Assembly (NCBI RefSeq): GCF_012999535.1
Contig: NZ_JABBWV010000009.1
Coordinates: 206,671 to 270,670 of the forward strand
DNA: 64,000 bases
DNA from: Microbispora sp. H11081
Lineage (GTDB): Bacteria; Actinomycetota; Actinomycetes; Streptosporangiales; Streptosporangiaceae
Direction: 5' to 3'
In this document: positions 1-7,214 of the stretch, piece after piece
Layout of the letters: the number at the start of each line of letters is the position of its first letter
Numbering within the stretch: the first letter of the stretch is position 1
Translations under genes and position numbers: made by a program
The notes under the pieces: generated by a model
Database searches by the model: none
What the model saw: only the letters and a program-made list of their open reading frames with translations
What the model was told of the DNA's origin: nothing

Positions 1-219
1 GCCACCCGCACCCAGACGCTGGCGGTCCTCGGCAGCGTCGACGGCACGAACTACACCACGTTGTCCGCCTCGGCCGGCCGCACATTCGACCCCGCGACCG
101 GCAACACCGTCACGGTCACCGTGCCCACCGGCGCCCGGCGCTACCTGCGGCTCAACGTCACCGGCAACACCGGCTGGCCGGCCGCGCAGATCTCCGAGTT
201 CGAGGCCTACGCCTCGTAG
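1..219 (+). CDS. C-terminus of a secreted protein ending in an F5/8 type C (discoidin, CBM32-like) domain
   Basis: The reading frame is open from the first base and stops at the TAG at 217-219, so only the last 72 residues are in the window. The visible segment has the beta-strand pattern of a discoidin/F5-8C carbohydrate-binding domain: 'LAVLGSVDGTNYTTL', 'RRYLRLNVTGNTGWPAAQISEFEAY'-type ending with the typical RYLRL strand and a final ISEFEAY strand. Such domains bind galactose-type or other sugars and are usually appended to secreted glycoside hydrolases. The catalytic part, if any, lies upstream of the window. A LacI-family gene is convergent with it, which often goes with sugar-regulated hydrolases, but no direct link is visible. 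Confidence 0.75.
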   Translation, partial: ATRTQTLAVLGSVDGTNYTTLSASAGRTFDPATGNTVTVTVPTGARRYLRLNVTGNTGWPAAQISEFEAYAS

Positions 220-233
220 CCCGGAGCGGGACG

Positions 234-266
234 CCCGGAGGAGGAGTGGACGCCTCCTCCTCCGGG
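234..266. terminator. Bidirectional hairpin between convergent genes
   Basis: Perfect 13 bp inverted repeat (234-246 and 254-266, arms CCCGGAGGAGGAG) around a 7 nt loop. It lies exactly between two convergent genes. There is no T-tract, as is usual for actinobacterial hairpin terminators. Confidence 0.7.
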
Positions 267-288
267 GTCCGCGTCCGGCATGACGTGC

Positions 289-1281
289 TCAGGTGACGGG
301 GACGCCGACCCGGCCGGTGGAGGAGCGGACGACGAGCTCCGGCTCGAACAGCAGCTCGCCCGTCGCGACGGCGGCGCCCTCGATCTGGCTGACCAGCAGC
401 TCCACCGCGGCCCTGCCCATCGCCTCGATCGGCTGGCGCACCGTCGTCAGGGGCGGGTCGACGCAGGTCATGAGCGCGGAGTCGTCGTAGCCGACGACGG
501 ACACGTCCTGGGGCACCCGCCGACCGGCCCGCCGCGCCGCGCGGATGGCCCCGAGGGCCAGCGGATCGCTGCCGCAGATGATGCCGGTGACGTCCTGCCG
601 TACGAGCTTCAGCGCCGCCGCGTGGCCGCCCTCCAGCGAGTGCATGGTGTGCTCGACCAGCTCGCCGCCCGCCGCGCGGAACGCCTCCAGTTTCCGGGCG
701 GACGGCATGTGGTCGGCCGGGCCGACGACGAGACCGATCCGCTGGTGGCCGAGCGCGCGCAGGTGGCCGAGCGCCTGCTCCACCGCGATCGTGTCGTCGC
801 AGGAGACGCGGGGGAAGTCCCAGTGATCGGCGGCCGCGTTGACCAGCACGGTGGGTAACCGCCGCTCGACCAGCCGCAGGTAGTGCGCGTGGACGACGCC
901 GCTCTGCGTGTAGAGCCCACCGGCGAACACCACGCCGGACACCTGCTGCTGCAGCAGCAGGTCGACGTAGTCGGCCTCGGAGATCCCGCCGACCGTACGC
1001 GTGCACAGCACGGGAGTGAACCCCTGCTGGGCCAGCGCCCCACCGACGACCTCGGCGAACGCCGGGAAGATGGGGTTCTGCAGCTCGGGGAGGACGAGCC
1101 CGACCAGGCGGGCGCGCTCGCCGCGCAGCTGCGTGGGCCTCTCGTAACCGAGCACGTCGAGGGCCGTCAGCACGGCCTCCCTGGTGGCCTCGGAGACCCC
1201 GGTCTTGCCGTTGAGGACGCGACTCACCGTGGCCTCGCTGACTCCGACCTTCTTCGCAACCTCCGCAAGCCGTCGCGTCAT
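289..1281 (-). CDS. LacI family transcriptional regulator
   Basis: A 330-residue LacI/GalR repressor. The N-terminus (about residues 2-50) is the LacI helix-turn-helix with hinge: LAEVAKKVGVSEATVSRVLNG. It is followed by a periplasmic-binding-protein-like effector domain running to the end, with the usual 'VGLVLPELQNPIFPAF' first strand and a conserved 'SVVGYDDS' near the C-terminus. The frame is open further upstream, but the ATG at 1281 puts the HTH at the normal position, so the earlier start is rejected. These proteins normally repress sugar catabolic genes and are released by a sugar. The convergent CBM-containing gene is a plausible but unproven target. Confidence 0.9.
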   Translation of the reverse strand: MTRRLAEVAKKVGVSEATVSRVLNGKTGVSEATREAVLTALDVLGYERPTQLRGERARLVGLVLPELQNPIFPAFAEVVGGALAQQGFTPVLCTRTVGGISEADYVDLLLQQQVSGVVFAGGLYTQSGVVHAHYLRLVERRLPTVLVNAAADHWDFPRVSCDDTIAVEQALGHLRALGHQRIGLVVGPADHMPSARKLEAFRAAGGELVEHTMHSLEGGHAAALKLVRQDVTGIICGSDPLALGAIRAARRAGRRVPQDVSVVGYDDSALMTCVDPPLTTVRQPIEAMGRAAVELLVSQIEGAAVATGELLFEPELVVRSSTGRVGVPVT

Positions 1282-1411
1282 GGCCGCAAGCATACGATGC
1301 GGACGTGCCGGTCCGAGGATGATCAGTCTCACGGGTGCAAGCGGCCTGAAAGCCCGCTGAAAGAGGCCATTCCTAGTGTCTGCCGCGTCAGAGAACACTC
1401 AGGAAGGCATC

Positions 1412-1783
1412 ATGAACATCATCAGGAACAGCCTCGCCGTCGTCGCGGTGTCCGCCCTTCTCGGCCTTGCCACCGCCTGCGGCGGGAGCCGGGCGGCCGT
1501 CTGCGAAGAGGCGACGAAGGCGTTCACGGACTACAGCACCAAGGCCGCGGCCGCGGCGGGCGACCTCAAGGGCATCAACACCGCGACCAGCGACCTCGCC
1601 GCGCGGCTTGATGAGCTGTCGGGCAAGGCCGACGGCGACCTGCAGGTGGCCCTGGCCGGCATGGCGGACTCGTGGGGCTCCTTCAAGCTCGACCTCACGG
1701 ACCCGAACGCCGCGACCAAGCTCGCCGAGTTCGGCCAGAAGACGACAGAGGCGACACAGCAGCTCGCCTCCGCCTGCTCCTGA
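1412..1783 (+). CDS. Small secreted lipoprotein of unknown function
   Basis: A 123-residue protein starting at ATG 1412 with an AGGAAGG ribosome-binding site just upstream. The N-terminus is a lipoprotein signal: two Asn/Arg residues, a hydrophobic stretch, then a lipobox LATAC with the cysteine at about residue 24. The mature part is alanine-rich, probably helical, with two further cysteines (early CEEA and near the C-terminal SACS) that could form a disulfide. No catalytic motif is recognised. It is likely an exported, membrane-anchored protein. It is transcribed divergently from the LacI gene across a 130 bp gap. Confidence 0.75.
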   Translation: MNIIRNSLAVVAVSALLGLATACGGSRAAVCEEATKAFTDYSTKAAAAAGDLKGINTATSDLAARLDELSGKADGDLQVALAGMADSWGSFKLDLTDPNAATKLAEFGQKTTEATQQLASACS

Positions 1784-1832
1784 CCTCCGCTGCCCGCCTG
1801 CCGCCCGCGCCGACGGCCGAGCGGCGGCGGCG

Positions 1833-2099
1833 TCAGTATTCGAGGCCCCAGTCGTGGTCGCCGAGGAGGTAGGCACCGCCCTCTGGCACCAGCCTGCCGC
1901 CTGCGGCCAGGTCGTCGAGGCACCGCCGTACGTCGTCCTCGGGGAGCCCGGTCATCCCGGCGATCTCCGCGACGGTCGCGGCCTGTTCCTTCACGTTCAG
2001 GGCGGCGACGGCCTCGTAGACCGTCATCTCCGCCGACGTCATCTCCTGGGCGTCCTGCAGGCTCTTTTCGTCAGGCACTCCGCTGTCTCGCCCCCTCAC
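1833..2099 (-). CDS. Small winged-helix-like protein
   Basis: An 88-residue protein. The central part reads like a winged helix: 'TVAEIAGMTGLPEDDVRRCL' forms a helix-turn-helix and 'GGRLVPEGGAYLL' a short wing. It ends with an acidic aromatic tail. The GTG start at 2099 has GGAG seven bases upstream. An alternative GTG at 2078 lies over the upstream stop codon. It overlaps the DUF6158-like gene by 29 bp in the same direction, so the two are translationally coupled. Function unknown; the fold assignment is by pattern only. Confidence 0.6.
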   Translation of the reverse strand: MRGRDSGVPDEKSLQDAQEMTSAEMTVYEAVAALNVKEQAATVAEIAGMTGLPEDDVRRCLDDLAAGGRLVPEGGAYLLGDHDWGLEY

Positions 2100-2298
2100 G
2101 CAGCCGCTCCGGATCGACCTGCCGGTCCGGGTTGCGTTGGAGGTATTCGGCCTCCAGCTCCTGCGTACGCGAGGTGTGGCGCTCCAGCGCGTCGTCCGAC
2201 CCGTGGAAGAACGCCTCCGATCGGGTCTCGTGCAGGTGCCGCAGCTCGCGGACCAGGTCCTCGTCGCCCAGGTCCCGCGGGTCGACTCCCATGGTCAT
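2071..2298 (-). CDS. DUF6158-like small protein
   Basis: A 75-residue charged helical protein starting MTMGVDPRDLGDEDL. Features typical of DUF6158: an N-terminal 'DLGDEDLVRELRHLHETR', a central 'HGSDDAL', and a C-terminal 'EYLQRNPDRQVDPERLREGAR'. The ATG at 2298 is preceded by GGAGG at good spacing; the same frame stays open far upstream but that part is not coding. It sits 11 bp downstream of a 48-aa gene and overlaps the next gene. Family function is not known. Confidence 0.65.
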   Translation of the reverse strand: MTMGVDPRDLGDEDLVRELRHLHETRSEAFFHGSDDALERHTSRTQELEAEYLQRNPDRQVDPERLREGARQRSA

Positions 2299-2309
2299 GA
2301 GATCCTCCC

Positions 2310-2456
2310 TCATACCTCGGTGGGCTTGTCCCAGCGTTCGTCGGGGTTCTTGTCGTCCGGCTCCGCGTTGGGCGGGTCCGTGGCGGACGGAGTCCACTCG
2401 CCGGCGATGTCCGGCTCGTCCTCGGTATCGATGTATCGGTCGTCTTCTTGCCGCAT
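2310..2456 (-). CDS. 48-residue acidic protein
   Basis: A short gene from ATG 2456 to TGA 2310-2312, with AGGAG about six bases upstream of the start. The product begins MRQEDDRYIDTEDEPDIAGE and ends with RWDKPTEV. It is very acidic and Pro/Asp-rich, probably disordered. Only 11 bp separate it from the DUF6158-like gene downstream, so it is the first gene of a three-gene mini-operon. Good ribosome-binding site, spacing and codon use support it being real, but I know no family for it. Confidence 0.6.
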   Translation of the reverse strand: MRQEDDRYIDTEDEPDIAGEWTPSATDPPNAEPDDKNPDERWDKPTEV

Positions 2457-2576
2457 GCAGGTCTCCTGCCCGGTGAATCGCCCGCCATACCGGACCAGGC
2501 CCGCGAAGCCCTCGAACGGCCCGAGGCCGCCCAGCGCGGCAACGCGCGACAGGACAGGACGTACACGACGAAGGCC

Positions 2577-2819
2577 TCAGGCCAGGTCGAACTCCCCGCC
2601 CTTCACCCCTTCGATGAACGCCTCCCACTCGCCGGGGGTGAACATCAGCCGTGGCCCCTGGGGATCCTTCGAGTCGCGTACGGCGACGCCGTCGCACAGA
2701 CGCGCCACCTCCACGCACTGGTCGCCGGCGGTGTTCGAGCGCCCCGCCTTGCGCCAGACCGCGCACGCCAGGTCGTCCGCCGGTACGAGTCCCCTCATCG
2801 CCGCTGCCATCTCCTTCAC
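2577..2819 (-). CDS. DUF397 domain protein
   Basis: An 80-residue protein with the standard DUF397 pattern: 'WRKAGRSN' followed by 'CVEVA', 'VAVRDSKDPQGPRL', 'FTPGEWEAFIEGVKGGEFD'. DUF397 proteins are small actinobacterial partners of XRE/DUF5753 regulators and GHKL ATPases (the BldB/AbaA-like 'whi-J' type systems). Here the GHKL-like partner is divergent at 2962, but the usual XRE gene is missing. The GTG at 2819 is used; an internal ATG at 2798 gives MRGLVPADDL and is an equally possible start because GGAG precedes it at long spacing. Confidence 0.8.
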   Translation of the reverse strand: MKEMAAAMRGLVPADDLACAVWRKAGRSNTAGDQCVEVARLCDGVAVRDSKDPQGPRLMFTPGEWEAFIEGVKGGEFDLA

Positions 2820-2961
2820 TGTCTCTTTCGCCGCAAAAGGAATCTATGCCATCGTGCATTCGCCATATTGCGTAGCCGTTTTGCAAAGTGCAGGATGAAC
2901 GAAGTCTTGCACGGACCTCGAATCGCCATCCATAGACGGGTGCACAGGGAGTTATCACGGG

Positions 2962-3405
2962 ATGACAATTCTCAACCTCTCGGGGAGAATCGCGATCTCA
3001 CGTCCCTTCTCGGGAGCCCCCTCCCAGGTGCGGGCCGCCCGCCGGTTCGTGGCGAGCAGTCTCGGTGACGGCCACCCCTGTCGCGACGACGCCGTGCAGC
3101 TGATCGGCGAGCTGGTCGCCGAGTCGCTGCGGCACGCCGTCTCGTGCGGGCGTCCCCCCGGGTACGGCGTGGCGGTGCTGGTCACGCCCGGCGGGGCCCG
3201 CGTCACGTTGTCCACCCAGGGGTGCGGGTGCTGGACGTCCCCGGAGCTGACGCCGGGCCGTGGCGTCCATCTCGTGGACCTGTTCACCCGGCGGTGGGGC
3301 GTGTCGGCCAGCCGCACCGGAGTCTGCGTGTGGTTCGAGCTCGGGCACGACGCCGCGGTGCCGCCGCCGAGGGATGTGGAGAGCGAGGGCACGAGGACGG
3401 CCTGA
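2962..3405 (+). CDS. GHKL (RsbW-like) ATP-binding protein with degenerate nucleotide motifs
   Basis: A 147-residue protein with the overall RsbW/SpoIIAB-like anti-sigma kinase layout found next to DUF397 genes. The N-box region reads ELVAESLRHA where the family has ELVTNAVRH, so the Mg-binding Asn is Glu. The following G1 region reads LSTQGCG in place of the usual Asp-containing motif. The G2 part GRGVHLVDLFTRRWGV is intact, and the C-terminal strand 'GVCVWFEL' is normal. The fold is thus clear but ATP binding and kinase activity are doubtful. It is transcribed away from the DUF397 gene across a 142 bp AT-richer gap. Confidence 0.7.
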   Translation: MTILNLSGRIAISRPFSGAPSQVRAARRFVASSLGDGHPCRDDAVQLIGELVAESLRHAVSCGRPPGYGVAVLVTPGGARVTLSTQGCGCWTSPELTPGRGVHLVDLFTRRWGVSASRTGVCVWFELGHDAAVPPPRDVESEGTRTA

Positions 3406-3507
3406 ACCGGTTCGCACAACCCGCGGCCGGTATCCGTGAGAAGCGGAACGAATTTCCGGCCCGATACGGGGTAGACGGGCGCCATATCTTCCGAAGAAGG
3501 GGACGAT

Positions 3508-4947
3508 ATGGCGCAAATAAGTACCGACATTCCCGCGCGGCTTGATCGACTCCCCTGGGCCCGCTGGCACTGGCTCGTGCTCATCGGCCTCGGCACCGTC
3601 TGGATCCTCGACGGGCTCGAAGTGACCATCGTGGGAGTCATCGGCCCCCGGATCACGGATCCGGACAGCGGGCTGGGACTCACCGACAGCGAGGTCGGGA
3701 TCGCCGCGGGCGTCTACGTCGCGGGAGCCTGTCTCGGCGCGCTCTTCTTCGGCCACCTGACCGACCGGTTCGGGCGCAAGAAACTCTTCCTGGCGACCCT
3801 CGCCCTCTACCTGGCCGCCACCGTGGCCACGGCCTTCGCCCACGACGCCTGGTACTTCTACCTCTGCCGGTTCTTCACCGGCGCCGGCATCGGAGGCGAG
3901 TACGCCGCGATCAACTCGGCGATCGACGAACTCATCCCGGCCCGCGTACGCGGCACCGTCGACCTGGTCGTGAACGGCTCCTTCTGGCTGGGCACCGCGC
4001 TCGGCGCGCTCATCGCGATCCCGGCGCTCGACACCGGCCTGCTGCCGGCCGATCTCGGCTGGCGCCTGCTGTTCGGCATGGGCGCCGTCCTCGGCGTGGG
4101 CATCCTGCTGGTCCGCCGTACGGTGCCGGAGAGCCCGCGCTGGCTGTTCATCCACGGCCGCGAACGCGAGGCCGAGGAGATCGTCGCGGACATCGAGAGG
4201 AAGGTCCGCGAGGAGAGCGGCAAGACGCTCGAACCGGCGCACGGGGAGATCAGGATCACCCAGCGGGAGCGCACCCCGCTGACGGAGGTGGCCGCGACGC
4301 TGCTGCGCCGCTACCCCAAGCGCACGACCGTCGGCCTCGCCCTGTTCATCGGCCAGGCGTTCCTCTACAACTCGATCTTCTTCACGTACGCGCTGGTGCT
4401 GTCGACCTTCTTCAAGGTGCCGGACGGCACCACGCCGTGGTATCTCATCCCGATCGCCATCGGGAACTTCCTCGGCCCTGTCCTGCTCGGCCGGTTCTTC
4501 GACACGATCGGCCGCCGGACCATGATCGCGGGCACCTACGTGCTGTCCGGCCTGCTCCTGCTGGGCACGGCCGCGTTGTTCAACGCGGAGGTGCTGAGCC
4601 CGGCGACCCTCACGGCCTGCTGGATGGTGGTGTTCTTCTTCGCCTCCGCGGGGGCGAGCAGCGCCTACCTGACCGTGTCGGAGATCTTCCCGATGGAGAC
4701 CAGGGCCCTGGCGATCGCGCTGTTCTACGCGGTCGGCACCGGCCTCGGCGGCATCATCGGCCCCGTGCTCTTCGGCCGACTGGTGGAGAGCGGGGTCGTC
4801 GGCAACGTCGTCGTCGGCTACGTCATCGGCGCCGTCCTGATGATCGCGGCCGGGCTGACGCAGTGGTTCATGGGCGTGGAGGCGGCCCGGCGCTCGCTGG
4901 AGGACATCGCCGCCCCGCTCAGCTCGGAACAGCACCAGATGGTCTGA
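3508..4947 (+). CDS. MFS transporter, sugar-porter/metabolite:H+ symporter type
   Basis: A 479-residue inner-membrane transporter with twelve predicted membrane segments. Signature motifs are present: 'GHLTDRFGRKK' in the loop after helix 2, 'RFFTGAGIGGEYAAINSAIDELIPARVRG' around helix 4, 'PESPRWL' before the central cytoplasmic loop, and 'GRFFDTIGRR' after helix 8. The E-Y in GGEYA and the R in the ARVRG segment are typical of the metabolite:H+ symporter branch (aromatic acids, betaine-like or sugar substrates). AAGGGG lies eleven bases before the ATG. The substrate cannot be told from sequence. Confidence 0.88.
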   Translation: MAQISTDIPARLDRLPWARWHWLVLIGLGTVWILDGLEVTIVGVIGPRITDPDSGLGLTDSEVGIAAGVYVAGACLGALFFGHLTDRFGRKKLFLATLALYLAATVATAFAHDAWYFYLCRFFTGAGIGGEYAAINSAIDELIPARVRGTVDLVVNGSFWLGTALGALIAIPALDTGLLPADLGWRLLFGMGAVLGVGILLVRRTVPESPRWLFIHGREREAEEIVADIERKVREESGKTLEPAHGEIRITQRERTPLTEVAATLLRRYPKRTTVGLALFIGQAFLYNSIFFTYALVLSTFFKVPDGTTPWYLIPIAIGNFLGPVLLGRFFDTIGRRTMIAGTYVLSGLLLLGTAALFNAEVLSPATLTACWMVVFFFASAGASSAYLTVSEIFPMETRALAIALFYAVGTGLGGIIGPVLFGRLVESGVVGNVVVGYVIGAVLMIAAGLTQWFMGVEAARRSLEDIAAPLSSEQHQMV

Positions 4948-4969
4948 CCCCCACTCCCCCGCTCTGTTC

Positions 4970-4997
4970 GGCCCGCGTCCCCTCGGTGGCGCGGGCC
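4970..4997 (+). terminator. Hairpin after the MFS gene
   Basis: Inverted repeat GGCCCGCG (4970-4977) / CGCGGGCC (4990-4997) with a 12 nt loop, 20 bp after the MFS stop codon. No T-tract. Confidence 0.45.
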
Positions 4998-5086
4998 CGT
5001 ACCGGACCGGATGCCACACCGCCCTCTTGGGTACCAATCCCCCCAGATGCGCATACAGGGCGCATCCTCGTACATCCGGGGGGATC

Positions 5087-5212
5087 ATGGCTGACGACGC
5101 TCAGAAGAAGAAGCCGGCGAAGTCCACCGGCAAGGCGAAGAAGACGGCCATCAAGGAAGCCCGCTCGGCCAAGCAGGCCAAGAAGGCCAACCGTCCCGCC
5201 GAGGGCGAGTGA
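5087..5212 (+). CDS. 41-residue lysine/alanine-rich basic protein
   Basis: A very small gene, ATG 5087 preceded by a G-rich Shine-Dalgarno (GGGGGG, 4 bases upstream). The product starts MADDAQKKKPAKSTGKAKK and continues with repeated K-A/K-K blocks to a short acidic end (PAEGE). It resembles the AK-rich tails of actinobacterial histone-like proteins but has no folded domain. It could bind nucleic acid or a membrane surface. It is bracketed by its own hairpins (4970-4997 upstream and 5239-5265 downstream), so it is likely a single-gene transcript. Function unknown. Confidence 0.6.
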   Translation: MADDAQKKKPAKSTGKAKKTAIKEARSAKQAKKANRPAEGE

Positions 5213-5238
5213 TCCGCTCCGCGGCGACCCCGTGATGC

Positions 5239-5265
5239 GGGCCGGGCCCTTCGCGGGCCCGGCCC
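5239..5265 (+). terminator. Strong hairpin terminator
   Basis: Perfect 11 bp stem GGGCCGGGCCC (5239-5249) / GGGCCCGGCCC (5255-5265) with a 5 nt loop, directly after the 41-aa gene. Confidence 0.7.
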
Positions 5266-5400
5266 CTCTCGCACCCTCACGTCCGCTCTGCCCTGCCCGC
5301 GCCGCCTCACACCCGTACGGCCCCCGTGTGCGACGCGTCTCACGGTCCTGGATACTCGGAACGCCGTAGCGCCGATCACGCACGACCTGGAGGGCCACCC

Positions 5401-6240
5401 GTGAGGATTGGAGTCGTCTTCGACCGCGGTCTCCCGCCGGAATCGCTCCCCGCGTTCGCCGGGGAACTCGACGGCACGGCGGTCTCCGACCTGTGGGTGG
5501 TGGAGGACCTCGGCTGGACGGGCGCGATCTCCTCGGCCGCGACGGCGCTGGCCGCGACCACGCGCCTGCGCGTGGGCATCGGCATCGCCCCGGCGCCGCT
5601 GCGCAATCCGATGCTGCTGGCGATGGAACTGGCCAACCTGGCCCGCCTCCACCCCGGACGGCTCGCCGCGGGCATCGGGCACGGCGTGCAGGACTGGATG
5701 CGCCAGGCCGGCGCCGCCGCCTCGTCGCCGATGTCGCTGCTTGAGGAGACCATCACGTCCGTACGGGCGCTGCTGCGTGGCGAGACCGTCACCCTGGACG
5801 GACGCGAGGTGCGTCTGGACGGCGTCCGTCTCGTCCACCCTCCGGCCGAGCCGCCGCCCGTCCTCGCCGGCGTGGTGAGCCCGCGCTCGCTGGCCCTGTC
5901 CGGGCGGGTGGCCCAGGGCACGATCCTCCCCGAGGGACTCGGCCCCGAGCAGGTGCGGGCGATCGTCGAGCGGATCGGCGCGACCGGCGACCACGAGGTG
6001 GTGGCGTTCGTCTACCTCCACGTCGGCGACGACGCCCGCCTGGCCATGCGGCCCGCGGCGGAGGAGCAGGCGGCGTTCCTGCGGGTGCCGCCGGAGGAGG
6101 TCGTCATGGCGGCGGGCTCGCCGGAGGAGGCGGGCGCGCTGGTCAGGGCGCTGTGGGAGGCGGGCGTCACCACGGTCGCCGTCCGCCCGGTGGGCGCGGA
6201 CCCGCTCTCCCACGTCCACCGCCTCCTGGCCGCACTCTGA
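5401..6240 (+). CDS. LLM-class (luciferase-like) F420/FMN-dependent oxidoreductase
   Basis: A 279-residue TIM-barrel protein of the bacterial luciferase superfamily. The start 'RIGVVFDRGL', 'VSDLWVVEDLGW', 'TTRLRVGIGIAPAPLRNP' and 'LARLHPGRLAAGIGHG' are the core strands and loops that form the flavin/F420 pocket. The C-terminal 'GSPEEAGALVRALWEAGVTTVAVRPV' is the closing helix-strand. In actinobacteria this branch mostly uses F420 as hydride carrier. The start is GTG 5401, with GGAGG seven bases upstream; the frame is open a further 75 bp upstream but without a ribosome-binding site. Substrate unknown. Confidence 0.82.
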   Translation: MRIGVVFDRGLPPESLPAFAGELDGTAVSDLWVVEDLGWTGAISSAATALAATTRLRVGIGIAPAPLRNPMLLAMELANLARLHPGRLAAGIGHGVQDWMRQAGAAASSPMSLLEETITSVRALLRGETVTLDGREVRLDGVRLVHPPAEPPPVLAGVVSPRSLALSGRVAQGTILPEGLGPEQVRAIVERIGATGDHEVVAFVYLHVGDDARLAMRPAAEEQAAFLRVPPEEVVMAAGSPEEAGALVRALWEAGVTTVAVRPVGADPLSHVHRLLAAL

Positions 6241-6266
6241 GGCCCTACGTCAGGAACCGGGGGCCC

Positions 6267-6419
6267 TCACGTCCGGGCGGGCAGTCCGGCGTAGTAGGGC
6301 CGCATCTCGGGATAGTAGGCGGCGAAGTCCGGCCTGGGTGAGCCGTCGCGCGCGGCCACGAGCATGTCCAGGTAGTACTCCCAGCCCGGGCCGATCTCGC
6401 CGGTGGGGGGTCGGTTCAC
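6267..6419 (-). pseudogene. C-terminal remnant of an AHSA1/SRPBCC protein
   Basis: A 50-residue frame (GTG 6419 to stop at 6267) that contains only what looks like the last quarter of an AHSA1-type protein: 'GPGWEYYLDMLVAARDG' and 'DFAAYYPEMRPYYAGL'. Full members are about 150 residues with a helix-grip fold, all of which is missing here. Its start overlaps the stop of the upstream ArsR-like fragment (GTGA), the normal order for ArsR-AHSA1 pairs. The likely cause is an internal deletion. It might still be translated as a short peptide. Confidence 0.55.
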
Positions 6420-6619
6420 GCGGTGTTCTCTTTCGCTTGGCCGGCCGCGCTGCGCGCACGGCGTTCGCGCCGGTTCCGGTAGACCTCCGTCTCCAGCGCG
6501 TCGAGGCGGTGCTCCCAGCCGAGGGGCCGGACGAACTGGCCGAGCCATGCGGAGAGCTCGGTGAGCCGCCCGGCGTCGAGCTCGTAGAGCCGCCTCGCCC
6601 TGGCCGGAAGGGCCGTCCG
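6416..6619 (-). pseudogene. C-terminal remnant of an ArsR family regulator
   Basis: About 67 residues resembling the end of ArsR-type regulators that pair with AHSA1 proteins: 'RRLYELDAGRLTELSAWL' followed by 'WEHRLDALETEVYRNRRERR'. The DNA-binding winged helix that should precede this (about 75 residues) is absent: upstream DNA in this frame is only the antisense of the next gene. With the AHSA1 fragment it forms a decayed two-gene module. Confidence 0.55.
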
Positions 6620-6713
6620 ATCTACGGCCGAGCACGGGCCATGACATTTGTCCCGGCGAGGACGGGATATGCGTCGCTGCGCCGGAACACGGACGATCGG
6701 GCAGAGTTGGGAC

Positions 6714-7214
6714 GTGGACACCCCGACCCTCCGATCCCCCCGGCACCGCGTAAGCCGTACCGCCGTCTGGTACTGGGCCTCCCGGGCCGCCCTCGGCTGG
6801 CTCGTCATCGTCGCCGCCCATGTGTTCTGGCTCGTGGCCGACGACGAGAACGCCGTCTCCCTCACCGCGCACGTGACCGCTCTGGTTGTCACGGCCGTCG
6901 CCGCGGTGGCGCACGTCACGGTCATGCCGCGATGGCGCTACCGAGTGCACCGCTGGGAGGCCACGTCCACGGCCGTGTTCACCCAGGCAGGGTGGTTCAA
7001 GCAGGAGTGGCGCATCGCGCCCGTCTCGCGCATCCAGACCGTGGACAGCGAGCGCGGCCCGCTCGAGCAGCTCTTCCGCCTGGCCAACGTCACCGTGACG
7101 ACCGCCTCCGCCGCGGGCCCGATCAAGATCGCCGGCCTCGACCGCGACACCGCCCAGCGCCTGGTCGCCGAGCTCACGGCCACCGCGCAGGCCACGGTGG
7201 GTGACGCCACATGA
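6714..7214 (+). CDS. Bacterial PH domain membrane protein (YdbS-like, PF03703)
   Basis: A 166-residue membrane protein. Two hydrophobic helices occupy about residues 20-65 ('ALGWLVIVAAHVFWLV' and 'TALVVTAVAAVAHVTV'), followed by a bPH2 domain with 'YRVHRWEATSTAVFTQAGWFKQEWRIAPVSRIQTVDSERGPLEQLF'-type strands ending in a helix rich in Ala. It corresponds to YdbS of Bacillus. The stop overlaps the start of the next gene (ATGA), so the two proteins probably act together at the membrane. GTG 6714 is chosen; an in-frame GTG/ATG further upstream would overlap the decayed ArsR region. Function of the family is poorly known (linked to bacteriocin resistance in Bacillus). Confidence 0.8.
   Translation: MDTPTLRSPRHRVSRTAVWYWASRAALGWLVIVAAHVFWLVADDENAVSLTAHVTALVVTAVAAVAHVTVMPRWRYRVHRWEATSTAVFTQAGWFKQEWRIAPVSRIQTVDSERGPLEQLFRLANVTVTTASAAGPIKIAGLDRDTAQRLVAELTATAQATVGDAT

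Noticed and set aside
2299..2958. Upstream extension of the DUF6158-like frame on the minus strand
   Set aside because: The frame is open but runs antisense through other genes; the ATG at 2298 has GGAGG and the family start.
2998..5088. Long open frame on the minus strand opposite the MFS gene
   Set aside because: It is the antisense of a clear transporter gene; the product is a Arg/Asp/Gly-rich low-complexity sequence with no domain, as expected from GC-rich codon bias.
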